DNA of 64,000 nucleotides from Nymphaea colorata (taxonomy: Eukaryota > Streptophyta > Magnoliopsida > Nymphaeales > Nymphaeaceae): contig NC_045149.1 in the NCBI RefSeq assembly GCF_008831285.2, forward strand, positions 16,290,725 through 16,354,724, written 5' to 3'. The position numbers and the translations under genes were made by a program. Every line of letters starts with the position of its first letter. Within the stretch, counting starts at the first letter, position 1. The notes under the pieces are model-generated. The model saw only the letters and a program-made list of their open reading frames with translations. It was not told where the DNA came from and did no database searches. Below, one piece after another: positions 1 through 11,067 of this stretch.

Positions 1-233
1 GACTAAAAAAATGAGAACATGAAAGCTAAGATCATCATAATTCATAAGAAACTTTTGTGGATGAAGTTGATCAAAATGGAATAAGGCAACGATCACAATG
101 TAAGGGCAGGTTCACATTTAGCAAGATGTATCAAAAAAAATACCAGCTTGTTCATAAACATATCCTTAACAGACAATGATATACCATGATACCTAATTTC
201 TGCCATTAGGTTAGTCATACACATAAGAATACT

Positions 234-422
234 TGTAACGCCCCAGAAATTTAGTCCCGTATTGAAGATTGTGAGAGATCTTCAAGGGCTTATAAAGGGG
301 TCATTAATGAGATGATTGTCCTAGTTCCTATCCTTTTTGAGGCTAGAGCCGAAATTGCTAGGGGGTGGGTTGGGATCCGTCGAACCAAGGGCCCGAGCCC
401 AGAAGTGGATTGGGTTATTACA
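234..422 (+). mobile_element. Solo LTR of a TRIM/SMART-like miniature LTR element
   Basis: About 189 bp beginning TGTAACGCCCC and ending TTACA. It aligns over its whole length with the two LTRs of the complete miniature element at 47714-48182, sharing the blocks CGTATTGAAGATTG, GGCTTATAAAGGGG and GTGGGTTGGGATC. No primer-binding site or second LTR follows, so this copy is a solo LTR. It lies inside the last visible intron of the beta-galactosidase gene. A clean 5-bp target duplication is not visible (ATACT on the left, GTACC on the right), so the exact ends are approximate. Confidence 0.6.
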
Positions 423-768
423 GTACCACCATGATTTATAAGATTAACATATGCAAGTTGAACATCCTCTCTAAGAAGTTCATCGCATGTCCACTATATT
501 ATTTTGTTGCCACGAGTCATGACGAAGCATTACATAGCCTCAGGCCTTCAATCACATGTTGATTTGTCCCCTTCTAAAACAAAAGCAGGATTGCTTGCAA
601 CCTCGCACACAGTGTACAGAATCTAAGGACAAGTGACTAAAAATTGAATAGGTCATCTTAGATTGATAGTAATTAGGAAACTTTATACACTGCACTCCTT
701 GAGGAGAGAAGAAGCGTACATAACCAACAGTGTTATGTCTTCACCAAAAAGAAAGCATAAAAGATTAC

Positions 769-1981
769 CATCCAGTCCAGTTTTCTGTCCACATCTTAGG
801 TTTCTGGTTGGAGTTTGGAGTGAACTGATCACAGTAGAATCCATTACAAGTGTTTATCTGCAAGGAGGATGGCAAAAGTAGAGCCTTAGCAGATTTAAGC
901 CTACTCCAAACTCCAAAGTTAAAAAAGGAAAAAATACGGACAGAAAGGAGAGGCCTATATGCACTTGATGAGTGTGCGGATTAAACACTTCATGTTTTGT
1001 ATATCCAATGGAAACATAATGATTTAGGACTCACAATTGGATCAGGAGCATCAGCCTGTTGGCACATCACCCAGGGAACACCTGTGTTTTGAGCTGTAGC
1101 CATAGATGCAGCCCAATTGATATACAATTTTCCAGCAGGTCCATAAGCAGAATCGATGTTCCCATACTCGTTTTCGATCTGTAAATTTGTTGGTGGGCGT
1201 CAGCAGACAGCAGTTGCTTGTAGGATTATCTATTCACAAAACTAAGATACAGAAGCAGTAATCAACGTAAAAAGAAAAAGAAAAAAAAAAGACCTGGCCA
1301 ATGGAAAAGGAGAAGAAAAGCACATATTTATGCCATCTGGTTGATGGATTTCCAATTCCTTGCTTTTCTTTTACCTCGTCTTGGCATATTCTTCAGGGTA
1401 AGGAGTCAAGTGGAGTGCAAAGGAGAAGAAAAAAAGATCAAGAAAAGAAAGAGAAGGACCTGACTCAAGATAATGGGTCCTCCTTGAGACGCAAATAGTT
1501 GCTCCTGCTTCATGAGTTGTACAATCTTCGATGTGAAACGTTGCATTTCTGTCTGAAGCAGAACAATCTCAAGCCCATTCTCGAAATATTGTAAGGGAAC
1601 AAGCAAACCACAAATGAAGCATTGGTTGGTATACACCTACTTTGAAAGGTTGGTTATCAGTTCTGAACTCTATTCCGGGAACAAAATGCAGCCAGAGAGG
1701 AAAGCCCCTACAAGCGTTCAAGTCAGACGAGTGCGACGGCAGGCAAAACCATTACGACAATCGAAGGATAAGGGGAGCTTTGTTACCCATAATTCCACTC
1801 TGCGCACACGTAAGGGCCAATTCGTAGATGAACATAAAGGCCTGCTGCTGCCACCATTTTCACGAACTTCACCAGATCTTTTCTGCCTTGGAAATCGTAC
1901 TGAACAGAAGGAAAAGAAATAAGTGTGCTGTTATTTTCACTCTTTCGCCATGTCGTCCATTTCCATAAGACGAATGTGACG

Positions 1982-2027
<46 letters not shown>

Positions 2028-2393
2028 ACTTGGTTCTGTACAGGTTCGTGTAAGTTCCAGAAAACGTATGTCTCAATGACATCAAGGCCACCGTCTTTGG
2101 CTTTCTGTATGAGGTCTGGCCACATCTGCAGGCAAGAAACCCACCCGATGATTTTTCTGTACGAGTGTGTTAATTCCAGCAGGAGAAGAAATAAGAAAGA
2201 ACATACGCCAAAGAAAGAAGGATCTCACCTCCGGAGTGCTCCTGGGATAATGTATGGAACCAGATATCAAGATTCTGCGTTTCCCGTCGATGACCAACGC
2301 CCTGTGATCATAGCTAACATTTGCAGCAAGTGAAATTCCGAGGTCACAAGCTATCAAGAGCAGGTAACACAACCAAACGCCTCCTTGCTTCAT
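769..2393 (-). CDS. Beta-galactosidase (GH35), BGAL8-like, 5' portion; continues beyond left edge
   Basis: Secreted cell-wall beta-galactosidase of glycoside hydrolase family 35, which removes terminal beta-D-galactosyl residues from wall polysaccharides. Seven exons on the minus strand: 2393-2229, 2125-2030, 1899-1787, 1707-1641, 1552-1460, 1178-1035 and 857-769. All have GT/AG borders and together encode about 255 residues. Residues 1-24 are a hydrophobic signal peptide, followed by [17 protein letters not shown], the usual start of the mature enzyme. The GH35 signature [14 protein letters not shown] spans exons 5 and 6 and carries the acid/base Glu; KMWTENW in exon 7 carries the nucleophile Glu. 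Exon 7 ends in phase 2 within a Trp codon. The next conserved exon is absent from positions 1-768, so the rest lies to the left or the gene is cut by an insertion in that intron. The wording of the conserved blocks is closest to Arabidopsis BGAL8 as I remember it; the subfamily is inference. Confidence 0.9.
1985..2024. repeat. (AG)20 microsatellite in beta-galactosidase intron 2
   Basis: Forty bases of perfect AG dinucleotide repeat, starting 5 bp from the exon 2 donor at 2029. On the transcript it is a CT run directly after the splice donor. It is likely to vary in length between individuals. Confidence 0.95.
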
Positions 2394-3802
2394 GCTTGAT
2401 CACCTCCCTAGCCTTTGCTCGACGGGCGAGTCTCGCGGATACCGGCATAGGGGGTATACAAAATCTGAGTGCCTTACATTACTTGATATGACACCATTCG
2501 GCAAGGCACCGCATTCTTGGCTTCGTCGCGTCACCCGTGCGTAAGCGTGTACGCTTGTGTTACAGAGACGAGCTGCGTGAGACACTCTTCAACGGCTTCC
2601 ATTAATGTCGGAGGACAGAGGACCGCAGCACTATGGTAGTGGGTTAACCCACCTCGCCATGGCCCTACAGCTTGTTTCTTTCGGTTTACATTGTTTAATT
2701 TCTATTTGCCACTGTAAGTCTGTAAGCTCAGAGGTCAGAGGGAGGTGAGAAATTGGTGAAGACGTAAATCCAATGGAAACAAGTCTACTGCTGCTGGTGC
2801 CTCCTCTCTCTCTCTCCTTGTCGTCCTCCCATGCATGATGCATCGGATCGCTGTGAAGGTGAAACAGTATGGGACTCGATCCGGCCCTTGCTATTTATGA
2901 GCGGAAACGTTCTGGCCCGTACCGATGTATCGGCGTTTCAGCCTCTTTTACGATACCCCTCCCCACCCACCACCCAAAAAAAAAAAAAAAAAAAGCAAAA
3001 AAAAAGAAGAGTAAAGAAAAGCTCTCCGCCTGCCGACGCTGCTTCAGACTGCTGCCGCCAGAATCATCGTTCTCTCGCAGGCTGGGACTCCGTCTTTCGG
3101 TACAAGGTTTTGTTTTCATTTGCTTTCTTTTTGGTTTTTCTTTACATTTCCTTTTTTCGTTTTTGCGCTTTTCGTTCTTTTGTTGCAGTGCCGGGTGAGA
3201 GTATTCCTCGCTTTGTGCGTTTGGCATGGTTGTTTTCACGACAGCGACTAGAGGCCGTACCTTGAAAAGCTATTTAATTGGAACATGGGCGGCAGTGCAG
3301 CAAGCGCGTATCGGTAACCATATGACAAAGAAAATGAGTTCTGTACGCCAACCTAACGTGTTAAGCAGGGATTCCGTTGCTCAGTGCCGTCCACGTTACC
3401 AGTGAACATTGTTCTGCACACGAAGGATTTTGGAAAGCACTGGGCCTTTTTGCTTCTACGGCTTGATGCCTTCACGGGTGCGTGTAAGCTTCCCAGTTGA
3501 AGGAGGTTTAAGCAAAATAAAAGAAAGGGTAAACGTCATGGTTGGACCAGATGACGCATATTTCTTTCACTGACAACTTCACTTCACGGGTGCGTGTAAA
3601 GGTTGTGTTTGTTTCAGATCTTAAATTGAGATCTTAGAGTCTCATATTTATGGATCTTAATGAGGAATACTCAAAATACATCTTTTTATTGCCTTGAACT
3701 AAGATCCAAAGATAAACTAAAAGCATCATCGTTGGACCAGATGACACAGAAAAAGTGCGCTTCTTTAGAGTTTGGGTTGAGACAAGGGAATTGAGCCACG
3801 AG

Positions 3803-3843
<41 letters not shown>

Positions 3844-6299
3844 CAAAAGAGATTTTTTCGTGGAGGGCCCTTTACTCTTCTCTATTACTTTTCAGGACTT
3901 CGTATGTCAAAATCCCATATTAAAATGTATCGTTATACACAGCTCTAAAACATTTTTAGAACCCATGGTTTAATTAAAAAAAAAAAAACTTCAAATTGAC
4001 AAAAAGTACTACTGCCATATGTAAAAGAAATATCACTGTTTTCCCTCCTCTCTTTTTTAATCTACCTAAAGTTCAGAGCTGCTTTTTACCTCAACTTGAC
4101 GTCTCCACTATACTTCAAACTTATTGATATTTTCTTTTTGCAGCATAAAAATTTTGACGTTACAGGAGTTTAATACAAAAACTATCCGCTTACCCCTTTA
4201 TACCAACCCTTCAAAAATACTACAGCCACCTATTACCTTACCTATGCACTTCGGATGATTTCGTGTCTTTTTTTTTACTTGATGAAGAAACCCGATCAAA
4301 TTAAACCGGTAAAGTTCAATTTCTTATACGCCCAAAGGATATCATTTAACAAGTCCTGTTTAACAGTTTTTAAGAAAAAATTGTATTTAAACAAAAAAAT
4401 GAGGGTTGCTTTTGAATTAATAGTCGCAGCTGCCAAGGGCCACTTTTCTCTACGGAGTCGTTGGCGTTGTTTGTTAAAGTATTTAGAAACCCATTCTATG
4501 TGTTACTATTTCCAGTCATACGTGTTTTTGTTGTGTCAAGCCTCGAATATATTTGCTTAGCATTTTCCACAAACAAACAAAATGTAAAAGCCAAAAGACC
4601 TGCAGCTATCATCCATCCCGGATTTTCTATTGTTACTAAAATCAAAAGTTCACGAGACTGGATTGACAAATCCACCGCTTCGGCAGTTCAGATTCATCAA
4701 TCATGTGGCAAAAAATATTATTTGATATGTGAAATATAAAATATATGAATAGAAATATATTACATGTTCCAAAAATACTTGAGGATAATGCATTGTCCAC
4801 GATTCTGCGATTTCTCTTGTATCCGTCCATGGATCAAATCAATTCGATTCAAATAATTGCGACGACGTTCACGACCTTATTCCCCTCCCTCTACTTGGCG
4901 GCACTCATCACGCTCGCTCCCTGTTCTGTTTTTCCTTTTATTCGTCATGTTCGCTTATCTTTTATCCCCGTCTTCATTCAATGGGCCTGACAAGGTCGCC
5001 GCAGTAGATCGCAGGAATCAAAGGAAGAAAAGTTTTTTTACAGGATAGGTTTGTGAAGACAGTCTACAAATTCCTGAAGCTTGTATACAGAGGGTAGATT
5101 GGTTACCCATTCTCGTAGCGGTCAAATTATATAGAGGTGATGAATTCATTTAGGGTTGAACGAATGTCACGGCTGGCAGAGATGCTGCAGAAATGAAGGC
5201 GGTTGAATGGGGACTCGATCACATAGAAGGAGAGACGAACAGAGTGAAGATAATTGCGTCACATAAAAACTGGAGGAGAAGAATACGGTGGCTCGTAGAA
5301 GGAAGAAGAAAATGGCAGGAGCAATGGAAACAAATCAAAGACAGAGCACACGTTTTGCAGGTCACAGATAATAGACCATCTATGGAGGTAGGAAGGAAAA
5401 TCATTTTGATCAGAGACCAATACGTCATATATGAATTTGGCTAAGCAGGTGAGTTTTGGCTTTGCAGTTTGCTGTATTTGAAAGTTATCTAGAGGTTTTT
5501 TGTGAGGGTTCTGTCTTGGTTATAAGAGCAGCTGACGATATGCTACTGGATTTTGGTACATGCACCTGTATAGATTGTGCCGATCTCTATTTGCTGCTGC
5601 AAGTATATTTTTTGGGAACCAGCTTTCCGAGTGGATGGCAGGATGGGAGCACAGAGTTACTTAAATAACAAGACTGCCAGTCTGCCGTCGACACTCTACT
5701 CCGCCGCCCGCCAGTCCTCCTTCCTTCCAGAAAGTAAACACTCTTTTCATTGTTGAATTTGCATTGGCCCCGGTCAGACCATAGTGGGAAAGGGGGTCCG
5801 CCGTCGTGGAAAACGCATGCTTGGGAAATGATAGCAAGTGAGGAACTATGAGAAGCACCGACCGAGCGAGCAAGAAATTCAATGAACCAGGGCCCCGCTT
5901 GAAGAAACGCGCCAAATGCGGTCCTCGTTGATCCAACTCTTGATTGTTGGCGGCCCCCAAGCCTTTTAATGAGGACGAGGGTGTGGCGTCATCAAGGATC
6001 CGCCAAACACTAACCAACCATTCTTTATGTTTTCCAATCTTTGTCCGCATAATCTTTCCTTTGTTTACCGTGTTCATTTGTGTATCTTCCCACATATTCA
6101 AGTGTCATGTTGTAGAGTTTTTTTCTTGGGTTTTCCAGACACCCTTATAGGTAAAGTCGAGTTATCCTTTCTTACATTCCCTTGTAATTACTGTCTTTCA
6201 AAGTGAATGAAACTGCTTATTGCAGGTTCATTTTCCTCTTTCTTCTCTCTTTAACCTCACAACGAAATGACGATTGTTTCACAACACATGGGCTGAGAA
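2394..6299. other. Intergenic region upstream of the beta-galactosidase; no gene recognised
   Basis: The part next to 2394 should contain the beta-galactosidase promoter and 5' UTR, but no TATA box could be placed with confidence. The rest is AT-rich with homopolymers (A-run at about 2976-2995) and many stop codons. Two short near-duplicates are visible: a TTCACGGGTGCGTGTAA block near 3474 and 3585, and a GTTGGACCAGATGAC block near 3541 and 3731. Open frames of 60-146 codons are present but show no recognised domain. Confidence 0.6.
3804..3838. repeat. (AC)17 microsatellite
   Basis: A perfect run of about 35 bases of AC repeat in intergenic DNA. Confidence 0.95.
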
Positions 6300-8640
6300 A
6301 TGGTTGGCCCATGGCAACTTGTATCAAAGCTTTGTTTAGGCTCAATTTAGGGAAGGGCTTGGAGAATTTGTGTAAAGTAACTCTCCAAACTTGTGTGATC
6401 GAAAAGGATGTCCTACCAACTCAATACAATATTAAAAATGCCAAGGAAAAAAGAGTGGTCCAGTCGATGACATGGGCTCATTCTATGGTCAGGTTCTATG
6501 GTCAGGAGGACCAGACCGAAACAGTGAACAAGTTGGTGGCCAATGTAACTACATGAGGAAGAATTAGGTAGTACAGCTGAGTCCTTTGAAGAATCAAGGG
6601 ATATTTAAGTGAAGACCGTGTGAGAGGAAATAGTTGAACTTGTGGCTATGAAGAGGCCAATGAAACAATGGCTGCATTATAGACTGAAGTCACAAAACTT
6701 CGGGCAAAGAACCCCATTCTACTACGACATGTTTCTGCAAGTGGAAATGAGGATTGATCATCCAGAGTAGATATCCAAAGACCAATGAAATTTAATGGTA
6801 GTGAGATAGCAAGGTAATCAATAACTCTTTGTTAAAAGTGGATAGTACATGAACTTGCAAAATATTATAGAACATGACCTCAAGGTCCAAACCATAGCAA
6901 TGTTATTAAAGGGAGATGCTATTTTTTGGTAGATGCACAAAAGGCTTGTTATTTGAAGAAATAACTGTAATATTGATACACTTGAGGACTTTAAACGAGC
7001 ATTAAGACGTTATTTCATGCCGAGAATGCAACAAGGCAGCCCTATCAGATGATAGGTGAATTAAAGCATATTGGATCCTTGTAGGACTATGAGACCAAAA
7101 GCTTATTTTGAATACACATGATATGCTAGCAATGATAAATTGGACTGCTTTACCGTGGGTAAGGCTGGGCATCGGGCCTGGCCCGGCCCGTTAAAAATGA
7201 AAAAATCAAAGCCCGGGATTCGAAACGGGTCGGCCCGAGGTCCGGCCCGTTTTTAAACGGGCCGGGCCGAGCCCATGTAATATCGGGCCTCGGGCTTCGG
7301 TTTATGCCCGGGGCCCGGCCCGGCCCGATTATTAACGGGCCGGGCGGGCTGGGCCGGGCTTTGAGGCGAGTTGCTAGCCTCTAGCTCACTCAAAAAATGA
7401 GCACGAACATAAACCATGTGCACTTAAGAGAATAACAGAAGCAAGAAATTATACTAGTAAAAAAAACCAAGGGTCTATAACAAGCTCGTTTGATACAACA
7501 CATCCTTAAAAAATATAAGTTGTACAGCCATACTTGTTTTCTTGACTGATACAATGTCAGAATTACCAACATTTGGCCAATGAAGACATGTTTTTGTATT
7601 TGAATGTTTCTTTGTCTATTTACCAAATCTACATTTTTGTTTGTGCCTTGCTTTCAAATGCAGCAGCAAACCTAACCCTCCATCAATCCATGACCAAGCT
7701 GCATAAGCATAAGTCAACAAACACCCGTCGCACAAGAAAGAAAAAGAGGGTGTGATATATGCTCTTAAATTTGGTAATGAAACAAAAAGAGGAAAAGAAA
7801 CCCTAAGTTCTTAAATCTCTAAGTTTATTTTCTTGAAAAAAAAAACAAACCATGTCGGGCTTATCGAGCTGCCACCGATCATAGTGGCAGGCCAGAACCC
7901 GACCCGTTAATTACCGGGCCGGGCCGAGCCTGATAAATTAAGCCCAAAAACTATTTTGTCAAGGCCCGGGCCGGGTACCGGGTACCCGACGGTGGCCCGG
8001 CCCGATGCCCAGGCTTAACCGTGGGACTTCAGCCTTGACCCAAGCTGAAGTGGAAAAGAGTAACCTGAAGACCTTAGAGGATGTTTATATAGAAACAAAG
8101 TGCTTAGTTGATATTTAATGCAAAAATTACATTAACATTTTCGAGTCCTTGAAGAAGCCTGACCATAGTGGAAAGAAAGCGGGTCATCAATAAGACAGCA
8201 AAGGTGAGTCGTCATCCCAACATCAATATGAGAAAAAGCATTTTTTTTTCCATGAACAATATTAATCAAGCCAAAGTAGTGACTTGTTCATTCTGTAGAG
8301 AGAGGCATGTAGTTTGGTAATTCCTGAAGCGTCTGATAAAAGGCAACAGATAAGCCAATGCTATAAGAACTACCAACGGTAAGGACGAAGAAGTGCAAGC
8401 ATTGATGAGAGTCATTCAACTACTCAATGTTGTCCAAAATCGTGCAGCATCAGACACCATCTATAAATGTGAAGTCTACTTTGGGCATTATAGACTCGGA
8501 GCAACACACTTCATCTCAAAATAAGAGGCAAAGACATTGGGTCTAAAGCCTGAACCTAACTAGAGGACCTTGAAGACAGTGAACATTGTGGACAGACCCA
8601 TCCTTGGATAGGAAAAGGGTAAGAAGCTTTGACACATCCA
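6300..8640 (+). pseudogene. Degenerate Ty3/gypsy retrotransposon gag and protease start, split by a hAT element
   Basis: Conceptual translation of the plus strand, with many stops and frame changes, matches the retrotransposon gag domain of Ty3/gypsy elements. Around 6900-7020 it reads AMLLKGDAIFW and then IDTLEDFKRALRRYFMP, the usual order of conserved gag blocks. The block continues to about 7159, stops at the hAT insertion and resumes at 8026 with LQPWTQAEVE, the next gag block. Near 8500-8560 a protease-like start (ATHF, then KTLGLKPE) follows. No RT, RNase H or integrase is visible, and no LTR pair was found. A tRNA-complement-like TTGTATCAAAGC at about 6325 could be a decayed primer-binding site. 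The element is dead and old. Confidence 0.7.
7160..8017. mobile_element. Non-autonomous hAT transposon (858 bp) with perfect 8-bp target duplication
   Basis: Terminal inverted repeats are TAAGGCTGGGCATCGGGCC at 7160-7178 and its complement, with one mismatch, at 7999-8017. The element is flanked on both sides by ACCGTGGG (7152-7159 and 8018-8025), an exact 8-bp duplication as made by hAT transposases. About 200 bp at the left end and 160 bp at the right end are very GC-rich and packed with CGGGCC/GGCCCG words in both orientations. The 480-bp core is AT-rich and encodes no transposase. The insertion splits the gypsy gag remnant and is therefore younger than it. Confidence 0.88.
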
Positions 8641-9719
8641 ATCTAACCGTAGATGCAATAAATTAGAATAATCATATGAAATCATAAAAGGAAAAAAAAA
8701 ACATGGTAAACTATGAGCAAAGGGCCAGAGTATGCATACTTCCTGCAAAAACATGGTATCAAGCAATTCCAACTTAATCTCTGGCACATTAACCATTAAT
8801 GCCAGGTCACTCTAGGTGCATCATGGATTCATAAACGAAGAATTAAACACCAAGGAAGACTCGAAGTGTCACAAGAAAAATCACACACAAATGATATGAA
8901 TTGCAAAACCTATAAGAAATTGAAAGCAGATGGGTTGAAAAGGAGAGCGATTCTTACTTCGTGCAAGATGTTAGATAGATCTTAGAATCTGTCTTGCACC
9001 CTAATGAAGCCTAATATCCACAATTTGTGGTGTACAAAAGAAATACACAATGGAGTTGTGAGGGGCAGGTTTTCTATGAGAGGTATAGAATATGACATGC
9101 AAAGCACAACAGTTTTTTTTTGAACACAATAATACTCAAATCTGATCGACATGGCTCATTTGTAGAGAAAAGCATAACATTTTATTTTATTTCAAAAGAA
9201 ACTTTACTTAGAAATTATTTACAAGCAACTGATATGTTGTTTTTTTATTTTACGCTACGTTTTGACCCCCATGGAGGACTTATAGGCATAATTGTAAACT
9301 CGCCGATCCGACTTGGGAGTCACCCACATCAGCTACGCGGTCACGAGTTAGGACCCGCTCGAGTTGCGTACTGAAATTTGTTATTTTGTGAATTGTGAAA
9401 TATATATTAATATGTGAAATGTTTTAAAGTGGGTTTTGTCGTGTTGTAAGCTTGCATTTGTATTTCCTCTCAAAAGCTTGATAATGAAAAGAGAGCAAAG
9501 ATATGTGCACTTGGGTTGTCTTCTTCCCAAATCGTTGCCATGTTAGATATTTAACTCCTAACTTTACTAAACATATACACAATCATCTTACATGCCATCC
9601 AATTTTAGCTGCACAAACAATCAACCATGATTATGAAGTCTTAAAGACATAGCAGTAACAATGCACTATAAAAATCTATGACTTAACTCAGCCAAGTTGT
9701 CAAGTCAACTTGTCAATTT

Positions 9720-9912
9720 TAATCCCGAATTTAATGCATTTGAATTGGAGTTCCATGAAACTCAATTATCTAACGATTAGTCTATCAGAGTTTAAGTCGT
9801 GGACTTGCCAACTAAGCATATAGTCAGTTTATAATTTAGATATATCATTTCGACACTAAAACTGTTCTAGTCCCGAATTTAATGCATTTGAATTGGAGTT
9901 CCATGAAACCTA
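9720..9912 (+). repeat. Direct repeat pair of about 40 bp
   Basis: The segment starting CCCGAATTTAATGCATTTG and continuing through GAGTTCCATGAAAC occurs at about 9723-9762 and again at about 9872-9910, essentially identical, with some 110 bp between. No terminal structure ties the pair to a known element. The sequence around it (8640-11067) is AT-rich intergenic DNA with no recognised gene. Confidence 0.75.
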
Positions 9913-11067
9913 AAACATCACAAACACAAATATGAAATATTAAAATGTATAAAGTGTAAATTAGCAAACATGATTTAGTTAAACATATGGAGGTCTTTGA
10001 TGCGCCCCAGAAAAAGTCAGCAATAGACATTTTTCCCAAATTTTTAAAATTACTGAAAATTTTCAGTCGTCGTTTGAAATGTGGTATTACACTATAAGGC
10101 TGCATTTGATGCAATTTTACTGTGCATCGGGTGAAAAGTTCCAAATATGTATGGTTTTTCCAAACGCGACCGTTAGGTCCAGTTCTTGAGGACAACAAAT
10201 GGTTGATCTATTTTGGTAATGGTATTCGTCCCTTTAGAACATGAAACCCGTACATTTAAAAATTAACATTTAAATTATTTGTAATGCTTAGTTACTGATT
10301 TTGCGGTTAAAGGGCCGACTCACCAACTTGGCTTATTGATCGGTTTTTTAGGTGGATGGACGTGAACCTGAGCTGCATGTATTACAACGGATAAAAATGT
10401 TATCTATGGCAAAATTTTCCTATGCAAAAAACTTCCAGGCCATCAAACATGGCTTGGATTTAAAAAAAAAACTAATGCATTTACCGTACACTTTTCTAGA
10501 TTTTTTTCGTACGAAACTTTACCACCCAAACAACTTCCTTGCCATCAAGCGCAGCCTAAAGGTAGAACTTTAATTCAAATTCTATGAAACGTTCCAGCAA
10601 AAGACAAACTTGAAATAAATGTGCCGAGACTTTTTAACAACTTCTCAAACGTTTGTACTGGACATAAAGTTTCACCCAAGCTTTTTAGCCTCATTTGTAC
10701 CAAAAAAAAAAACTTTCATGCACATACAAACATGGAACTAAAATATCTGATACCGAAGGATCGTGTCATCGTTCAAAATGGTATACAAGGAACCTTAGAC
10801 TTTACAGTACCTCACCTGATCGAAAACCAGGAACTCAGGAAGGAATGGCTCGGTGTTACAAAAAGGGGCTGTCGTGTTTGAATCCATGACTACCTTTGCG
10901 AAACACAAAAGGGCTCCTCCCTCTGTCCTTCATTTCCCAACTGAAGAAGGCAGCAGCTTCTTCCTGTACTCTGTAGGCTGTAGCACGGCTGCACGGGAAA
11001 GGTCCGAGTTGAGGCTTTGGTAATACCAAGACGTCCTTCGTCCCTTGCCGCCTGCACACCCACAGGG

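Noticed and set aside
2831-3265. 144-codon frame with a Lys-rich stretch
   Set aside because: It is created by an A-homopolymer and low-complexity sequence; no conserved motif.
5157-5444. Possible RNase H-like fragment (AEMKAVEWGLDHIEG ...)
   Set aside because: Only one short segment resembles the AE-x-x-A-x-x-x-GL block of retroelement RNase H; the catalytic Asp and the later conserved block are not seen.
5661-6101. 146-codon minus-strand open frame
   Set aside because: No motif, no splice or context support, and the plus-strand sequence appears to be repeat-derived.
11017-11067. Upstream extension of the NF-YC10-like reading frame
   Set aside because: The frame is open but begins at TTG, not ATG; the first in-frame ATG is at 11068.
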